DNA from: Edaphochlamys debaryana | Lineage: Eukaryota; Chlorophyta; Chlorophyceae; Chlamydomonadales | Direction of reading: 5' to 3' | NCBI GenBank assembly: GCA_016858145.1 | Contig: JAEHOE010000109.1 | Span: forward strand, 1 to 64,000 | DNA: 64,000 bases | Part shown: positions 56,691 to 64,000 of the stretch, in pieces | Numbering within the stretch: position 1 is the stretch's first letter | How the letters are laid out: each line of letters begins with the position of its first letter | Notes under the pieces: model-generated | Databases searched by the model: none | Told to the model about the DNA's origin: nothing | The model's input: only the letters and a program-made list of their open reading frames with translations | Program-made: the position numbers and the translations under genes

Positions 56691-59600
56691 ATGAGGCGCT
56701 CGCGCACTAAGATTAGGACATGGCGACTTGTGGCCGCGTTCATACTTGCGGCTTCTCTGGCTCACCCTGTGCTTACTAAGACGCTAGCATGTGGCAGCGG
56801 TGCTGCGCTCAACTCGAGCAACGCGGTCAGCGTGCGTAATGGTCGGGACTTTGCCGAAGCGCTCGCCGCGGGCAGGAGCTTCCTAATCATTGCTGCCGAT
56901 ATCGAAATGTCAGACGAAGACTGGGGCGCAATTGCGACTCCTGTCCGGCTTCGCCGCGACACGCATGTCTGCAGCGAGGTCACCCAGGGCCTGGACCCCC
57001 CGCTGCTTGACTGGGCCTTCGTCCGGGACAAGGTGAGGGGAGACAGGTTCCGAAGCCTCATCAAGCGATGGGACTGACTATACAATTAGAGTGGCAGTGG
57101 GAAGTAAGGACACGTTCCGGGGCGGCCCCCCCTTGACATTACCCCTATCGAACCACCTACTGACCCGACACTCACCTCTGCAGGTTGAGATTGCAAACGG
57201 CGTGGCTTTCAGCTTCGAGGACGTTGCCTTTGCTCGCTACCGTGCAGACGGTGATGACCCTGGGCTGGACCTGCTGACAACTAGTACCACCCTTGGGCCG
57301 CCTGGCCTGCTCGAGCTGACAAGGGTGACCCACGTTGGGACTCTGTGGTGGGTGAACAGGGGCCCCTGTGTTGCAACGTTAGGGGAGGGCATGCGGGACT
57401 ATTGGCATGCAGGGCGGGTTCCATACCGTTGAACGTGTGGTTAATCGCGCCCGGTTAACCCGCCCCGTGGCCGCTGATAAGACGGAGTACGGATAAGCAG
57501 CAGCAGCTCATGGCGGCTTTCCTCGAAGTCCCCCGAATTCCCTTGAACCCCCGCCAATCCTCCTCACCCTCACGGCGGTAGCCTTCCTTGCAACTATTTC
57601 ATCGCAAATGTGAGAACTGCCTGGCGTCGTACGTAGGAGTACGAGCAGGGGTGCAGCAGGGGCGCATGTTTGCCCCCCAGAGCGAGATAAGGGCCGTTGA
57701 AACGAACGGAGTGTGCATGCGTTGTGACGCTTGAGATCCACCCCACACGTCTCGCCACCAGGTCGAGGCACGAATGATCCGCAAGAACAAGGTGGGTGCG
57801 GGCCGTGATGGGCCATGTGTGCATGACACGGAGTGGCAGCTAGCATCTCAGTGTCATCATCACGATGTATGGCGTGCCGTGGCCCGAGGCCTAATGCTTC
57901 TTGGCGGGCTCTGGACACCAAGCCGTCTGGAGACCACCTCATAGCTCACGACACGCCATTCCTGCTCGCCGCTTGCTTCGCCCCAGACGGCTGGCCAGTG
58001 GAATGATGTGTCACAGCAGGGCTGCGACCGGGACCCGTCCGCGCCCCGGCTTTTGCGCTGCTGGGCCTCTCGGACCTGCTGGGAAGGCGACATGGCGCTA
58101 CAGGGCATGCACAGCAAGCCTGGCAAAGAAGGTGCGTGCGTGTAGGCCCCCCCGGCACTGGCTTCCCTCTTGTTCGACTGTGTGTGGTTAACACGTGATG
58201 CGCTGATGCCTTCCGCCTGCCCCTGCACGCCCACAGGACGCCCACTGTATGAGCCCGCAAACTATCATGTGCACCTGGTGGACTCTTGCATGCTGTGCGA
58301 GAGGGTCATGCCCGGGGAGTGCGTGAAAGCGCTTGGGCCTCAAGGGTGAGGACTGTGGGTGAGGGGCGCGATAAGCGTCAAAGCTCAGATGTTGCTTGGG
58401 TGTTGTATGTGCCACGTGCCCGCTGCTGGGCTTCGGCGAGGGGCGCAGTAAGCGTCAATGCTATTTATTATAAATGCGGGGCGGGGCGGGGCGGTCGTGA
58501 ATCTCTCCTATCCTCACGCTTGTGCAAACAAGGCCTATGTCATGCCCGCGCATGCATGCAGGTGCATGAAGTCCCAGATGGATCTGCGGGAGCGTGCCCT
58601 TCCGCAGGTTCCCGCCGCTTTCCCGAGCAGTGCAGCCCCAGACGGGGGCAGGGGCAACAGCCCCGCTGATGATGATGGAGTGTTTGGGGTAAGAGAGGCC
58701 TTATCGGGGGGGGACCCAATCCAGTTTCAGTCAACGGTCCGATCCCAAGGAGTGGTGACATGTAAATGGTCGCACCCTCGTACATGCCGTACATGAAGAG
58801 TGTAGAGAGCTGCCTGCATGCGTGCGTGCTGCTTCGCAGGGTCCCGAGGCACCTATGGCTGCCGATCTCCCTCGGCCTGCTCCCGCTGTCTCAAGCAGCT
58901 CGCCCCAGGTTCCCGCGTTCCCGAGCAGTGCAACCCCAGACGGGGACGGGGACGGTGGCGAGGACCACACCGCTGTCCTGGCGGGCGTCCTGGGTGGAGT
59001 GCTGGGCGGAGGTGAGGAGATTTACATGTGGTATGAGGATATGGAAGAAGCCGCTGGGGGCTTCTCTGGGCGGCTGGGGGAGTCTGCTGGGAGGGCGGCA
59101 AGCTAGGCGCTGGTAGGGCCAGCGCTCTGCCCAGAGCTCGCTGGCTTGGCTTCGAAAAACCCCTCCCCTGCACTGCACCCCTGCCCCTTCACCCGCCCTA
59201 CCATGTCCTTGCCTTTCGCTCGGCACCTCCGTCCGCGGCCACGCACCTGCGCCGCAGTGGCGCTGCTCACCGTCCTGGCGGGGCTACTGCTGGCCTTCTG
59301 GGGCTGCCCCCCCTGCGGGGTGCCACCCTTGCTTGTCAAGCGCGGGTGAGAGCGTGTGCGTGGGCCAGCAGTTACACCAGTGCGGGGCTCAGGGGGCAGG
59401 ACGGAGCGGGTTCGCATGCCGGCATGGCCGTATTGGCGTGGCCCCCCGTGGCAACATCTGCTGCTGATGAGCCTTGACCCCCGTCCATGTCCCCCGTCCG
59501 TCCCCGTCAGGCACGCCGATGGGTCCACACGCGAGCTCCCGAGGTCTTGCAAGTCTGGGGAGGTAGGCAGAAGCTGGGCTGAGAGTTTGCTGGTCTTGGG

Positions 59601-62600
59601 AAACGGTCCAAGGGGAAACCCAATCCTACAACCGCAGATGCATGCAGCGACGCAGTACAAGGTTGTCTGGGCAATCTCCAGGGCCCAGGATGTAACGTGG
59701 GCGAAGACGTCTGAACCGAGTGGGGCTGCTGGCCATGCCGCCGGTGTTGGTTCAGAAGAAGGTGAGCCCTGATAGCCCTGAGTGTCAAGGGACAGAATCG
59801 AGCAGAGCTGGGGCTTGGCTTCGAGGAGCGGTCGGTCGTCGCAGACCGGTTGACTCATCCTTGCCTCGCTCGCTCACCCTTTGCGCACTGCCCTGCCTCC
59901 CGCAGCTTCGGATGAAGGGCGTCTGCCTAGTCTGCCGCCGGCCATCCTCCATCCCGTCGACCCCTCAGTGCCTGTGACGCTGCTGACGCCCCCCCGCCCC
60001 GACCTGCGTTGGCTGGGAGCCATGGGCAACGGGCGAGAGGTGAGACACTGTGCCCTTGATGGGCCCGCTGCATGCGCTTGTGGAGTGACGTCTGCCCTGC
60101 CTAAGCTCCGAAGCCGTCCGGTTCTGTAGGTCAAGCTGCTGCCAGACGCCACTCTCGGCAAGGGGTCTTTCGGTCGGGTCATCGAGGGCGTCTACCAGGT
60201 GAGGTGTGCGCGTACGTGCATCAGCTGATCATTGGGCCGCCGGCTGTGACACTTGACAACATGTTTCCCCCGTCCGCAGGGCCGTCGTGTTGCGGTCAAG
60301 GTGGTTTCCGACGCCCACCAGTTCGGGGGCCCCGGGGAGAGCCTCATCCGCAGCTTCGCACAGGAGGTCGAGGTGCTGGGGAGGTGCACGGTGCGTGGGG
60401 GCATGGGGCGGGGGTATGCGGCAAAGGGGGATCCTGTCGGGCGCCCTATTGGTAACCCTTGCTTCTTCCTCCCCTCTACCCTCCCTCCCTCCCCGCCCCA
60501 GCACCCCAACGTGGTCCGCCTGCTGGCCGCCTGCCTCACTCCGCCGCGCCTGTGCCTGGTCATGGAGGTGGGGGGCGGGGGATCGCGGGGGCATGGGGCT
60601 ACCAAGGGACCAATCAAGGAGTGCAGGGGGCCAGTTGGCAGAGCTTGGTTCCCCTCCTCCATCCAAATCGCTTTATCCCCTCCCCGCCCACAGCTCATGG
60701 AGACGAGCCTAGATAGGTGAGTGATGGCGGCAGGCACAGGGGGCCGGGATGAGGGCGAGGGGCGATGAACTGAAGAACCGATGGGTGCTTGCGAGGTTTC
60801 GGTCCCTGAGCCCAGCCTCGCCTCGCCGGCTCCGTCGTCCCCCAGGCTCCTGTACGGCAAGCCGGAGAGCGCACCCCTCCCGCTGCCCACGGTCCTGCAC
60901 ATCTCCCTCGAAGTGGCCAAGGGCCTCGAGTACCTGGTGAGTGGGAGGGCGGGTGGGAGGTAATCAGGGTAGGGACCAGTTTGCAAAGGCAGATGAATGC
61001 TTTGCGAGGCCTTGCGATGACGGCCGGAATCCCCTGGACCAACCCGCCCGCAGCACCCAACCATCACGCATCGGGATCTCAAACCCGGTAACGTGCTACT
61101 GAACGACCCACACAGCCCCCGCCCCACGGTCAAGCTCGCGGTGAGTGGCTGAGGCTTTTGAAGGGTCCAATGAAGACGGGTCAGTACTCACGCTAACCCC
61201 GTTCCTTCGCAACGCAGGATTTTGGTCTGTCCCGGCTGCGGAGCACCGTGGTCCCAACCGTCACCCCGGACGCGGGAACGGTGAGGCGGGCACCGTCGCA
61301 TGTGGGCTAACCGAATGTCTTGAAGCCCTAACCGGCCTTACGCGCTGAGTTGGTCTGGGCGCCTTGCTTGATTCCAAGCCCCTCCCTTGTTTGCATGGTG
61401 TCTCCCGCATTGTCGTTTGCTGATCCCGTTGCGTGCTCGCCTCCCGCCCCAAATCGGCCTTTGCCTCATGACCCCAGCCGGCCTACCTCGCGCCAGGTGG
61501 GCTGGGCCGGGCGGATTGTGAGGACCGCTACTTGTGATTGATTGCGGGGTGCCTTTGGCTAGGATGATTTACTCCCGCCTCTATTACCCAACTCCCGCCT
61601 CACGCTCGCGCCCAACGCAGAGGGCTTTGATGCGGCCAACTACGTCATCACACACCAGGTCAGCAAGCAGCGGTTGGACGATGCTGCCCTGTGTCCTGCC
61701 CTGCTCGTCGGCTGACTCACCCTTTGTTCCTGTGTCCCCCCTTGCCCCCAGGCCGACATGTACTCCCTGGCGGTGCTGGTGTGGGAGATGCTGGCGGGGA
61801 GCAAGCCCTGGCAGGGGTGCTCGCTGTACGAGGTCGCACACGCACTGACCACGCGGTGAGGCATGGGACGGGGCGCGGACAGAGGGGGGTGGAGCCGATT
61901 GGCTTGCTGCCACACCGAATGCTCGAGACCTCCCTTCATCCGTACCTTACACCTGTGCCCCCTGGCTGCGTGCACGCAGGGGCGCGCGTCTGCCCCTGGA
62001 CTCGCTCCCGGAGGCCCGCTGCCCCCCGCGGCTGAGGGCGCTCCTGCAGCAGTGCTGGGAGCGAGACCCGCGGAGGAGGCCGGCGGCGGCAGAGGCGGTC
62101 AAGGCCCTCGCACTGGCGCTACTGGTGGGAGAGGGCATCAATAGGCCCCAGGGCCCCACCAGCATTCGCTCTAACTGACGCTTGCTCGGCCACATACCTC
62201 AGGACCTCGAGCGGGGGAAACCTTCCACCCTGCGAGCCCCACTGAGGGACCCCGCAGCTGGACACTTCGACGATGGATGCGGGGATGCCCCGCCCCGCGT
62301 CCTGGTGGAGGTGGGCTGCAGTAGTTGCCGGGGAGCAACATGCGATGCACTGGGTCTGCTCCCACTCTGGGGGAGGCAGGCGGTGCGTGTGTAATTTACC
62401 AACCTCTAAGCGCTAACAACCGCCTTACTTGCCTTGCATGCAGGTTTTCAAGGCTGGCTTGGAGGCCGCGGGCAGCAACACACCGCCGCAGCCCGGCTGC
62501 GGCCCGGGCAATGCACTGGGGCCCGGGGCAGCCGTGCAGGTGGCACAGGGTGGCTGTACGGCGCACGAGCACGAGCAAGTGGGCGGCCCCCCGCTGGACC

Positions 62601-63412
62601 CTGGGAGCACTATGGGCCGTCCAGAGCTTTTCACGGTGAGGAGAGGGAGCAGCAGGGAGCTTGCACGCTTCTCATGTAGCAGGACTAGATGCAGGGGCTG
62701 GGTGTCGGGGCCTGGGGCGCAAGCAACCTCCTGCGTGCTCTTGCGTGCACGGTTTGCGCAAGCCGAGGTTGCGGGGTCGCCGGTATGTGCTCCATTTCTG
62801 CAGATGGCCCAGCAACATCCCGACGACAGTCCCGAGGCAGCAGAGGACGTGGGTAGCCTCCAGCAGGGTGCGGCCGCTGCCCTGGCCGCCAAACCGGCGG
62901 CGGCGTCGGCAAATGGCGACGGCGGCGCGCCTGTTAGTGTGCAGGACGCCCAGGGGCGGCGGCGGGCCTCCTCGGTCCTCGCGGCCGTGCCGCTGACTCC
63001 CAGGGCGCTGCAGGTGAAGCCATGCACTGCACTGGCCTCCGGCGGGGCCGCCAGCGGACCGGCAGCGGCTGCAACGGGCGCCGAAGCGGCGGCGGCGGCT
63101 GCGGGGAGCTCAATGCAAGGGACGCTGAGCCCTGGGCCCCGGTGGGTGTCAAGTTGGGTAGCTAGGACGGCGCTGGGTGTTGCACTGGGGCAACCCTTAC
63201 CCCATGCGGTGCGCTCTGCTTGCCCCTATGGCGGCTCTGGTGCGGAACTCCGGATGCTCATCCCTTTCGCCTCCCCCGCCGCTTGCCTCACCTCGCTCTC
63301 CTTGTCCCACTTGCGCCCCAGGGCTGAGCGCCACGATTACCTATCCGCTTCAACGCTCATCATGTCCGCGGACAACACGGCATGCGATGGGCTGAGGAAC
63401 AAGGCCTGCTGA
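56691..63412 (+). CDS. K3: receptor-like protein kinase (TKL-like), tandem paralogue of K2
   Basis: Predicted 1000 aa. Exons: 56691-57032, 57184-57351, 57762-57791, 58020-58131, 58237-58345, 58562-58688, 58840-59011, 59258-59345, 59511-59562, 59638-59761, 59906-60039, 60130-60198, 60280-60390, 60502-60567, 60694-60716, 60846-60936, 61054-61140, 61218-61280, 61478-61496, 61621-61658, 61752-61855, 61980-62124, 62203-62310, 62444-62635, 62804-63141, 63322-63412; every phase closes. Signal region LVAAFILAASLAHPVLT; then IIAADIEMSDEDW-VRLRRDTHVC, a pattern like the start of a beta-helix (pectin-lyase-like) fold, by inference. Cys-rich exons share GC-RDPSAP-RCW with K2. TM about 345-368 (VLGGVLGG then VALLTVLAGLLLAF). 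Kinase: LGKGSFGRV, RRVAVK (Lys about 516), ITHRDLKPGN, DFGLSR, AYLAPE. The long disordered tail ends like K2. The 30-base exon 3 is the weakest. Confidence 0.9.
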
Positions 63413-64000
63413 CGGCTTGGGGCCAATGGGCCCGATGGGGCGCAGGGCGTTGCACTGTGCACCGCTGGACCGTCTGGGCTCGCGAGAATAATGGAGGGTT
63501 GAAGGGAGGAGAGCATTGAGGCTGTGCTCAGAGAGCCGAGGAAGCTGTCCTACCATCGCTTGCTTACATGGTCCTTAATCACCGACAGCGTGACACGACG
63601 CTGCTGTGCCGTTGGCTGATGGCTGATGGGGGCCGGCACACAGGGCCGACAGGGCACGGGTCGGAGGGCCTTCGGGCCGGACGGACGCCAGTGTCCATCT
63701 GCATACCGGTTACACCGGTTTCAGGGTCTGCACTTGAATGGTGAGGTGGTGACCCAGGCTGCTCTGGACCCGAGCCCCGGCCTTGGCCCCACGACCTGTA
63801 TGTAACCAACTTCTCCCAACGCTCGACGCGCCTTCCGGCACCTCCTCATTCCGCTCTGCCCACACGCACCACACAGCGCCACGTCTGGACCCCCGCACAG
63901 CGCATCCACCATTTCCCTCCCTCTCAGTACTCGACTACACTCTATGCGCAAAGCACCGTGCGCCCTTCAGTTTCCAACCAATGTCATCCGTTATCGAGCA
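63413..64000. other. K3 3'UTR and downstream sequence
   Basis: No coding exon seen to the end of the window. A TGTAA at 63801-63805 probably ends the K3 transcript. Sequence beyond it has no recognised feature. Confidence 0.5.
63801..63805 (+). terminator. Putative poly(A) signal TGTAA for K3
   Basis: First TGTAA after the K3 stop at 63412, about 390 bases downstream. Confidence 0.6.

Larger units (their letters stand above)
56330..63412 (+). repeat. Tandem gene duplication, right unit (K3)
   Basis: Second unit of the tandem pair. Exon order and phases from the Cys-rich exon (58020) to the stop are the same as in K2. Introns in the kinase half are nearly identical to those of K2; introns in the ectodomain half are not. 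Confidence 0.85.

Overview
The window looks like nuclear DNA of a volvocine green alga, Chlamydomonas or a close relative. The DNA is very GC-rich with GC-ending codons. Genes are split by many short introns with GTGAG-type donors. TGTAA polyadenylation signals lie downstream of several genes. The proteins are rich in Ala, Pro and Gly, and the gene families (solute-binding-domain receptor cyclases, TKL-like receptor kinases, Pro-rich wall-type glycoproteins) fit that lineage. The species is an inference. I see no tRNA, rRNA or CRISPR array.

Layout from left to right. Position 1 holds the broken 3' end of an L1-type non-LTR retrotransposon. A 19-exon receptor-like kinase gene (K1, 2257-8302, +) follows. 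After a long gene-poor stretch comes a minus-strand single-pass membrane glycoprotein with a Pro-rich stalk (12031-14130). It is divergent from a plus-strand gene for an Ala/Pro-rich, RGG-containing protein with internal repeats (14646-18754). A three-exon gene for an Ala-rich coiled-coil protein (20333-22330) comes next; its 5' end has been copied to 23638-24038. Between that copy and an organelle-targeted serine hydroxymethyltransferase gene (24832-28860) lie a G-rich tract, a 34-bp perfect palindrome centred on CACGTG, and longer inverted repeats.

The middle is taken up by a very large receptor-type nucleotide cyclase gene (30597-42583). It encodes a signal peptide, a binding-protein-like ectodomain, a membrane span, a class III cyclase domain split by about 690 residues of low-complexity sequence, and a second degenerate cyclase domain split by about 800 more. 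A thylakoid-lumen TPR-like protein gene (44649-47657) follows.

The right end is a tandem pair of receptor-like kinase genes (K2 48708-55505, K3 56691-63412) homologous to K1. Their promoters and their kinase halves, introns included, are closely alike. Their ectodomain halves, introns included, have diverged. This mosaic points to gene conversion or unequal exchange limited to the kinase half.

Taken together, three receptor kinases, one receptor cyclase and one membrane-anchored Pro-rich glycoprotein lie within 64 kb. They may form a signalling neighbourhood, but nothing in the sequence shows that the products work together. Exon models were built by hand from splice consensus and reading-frame closure; the 5' exons of K1 and K2 are the least certain.
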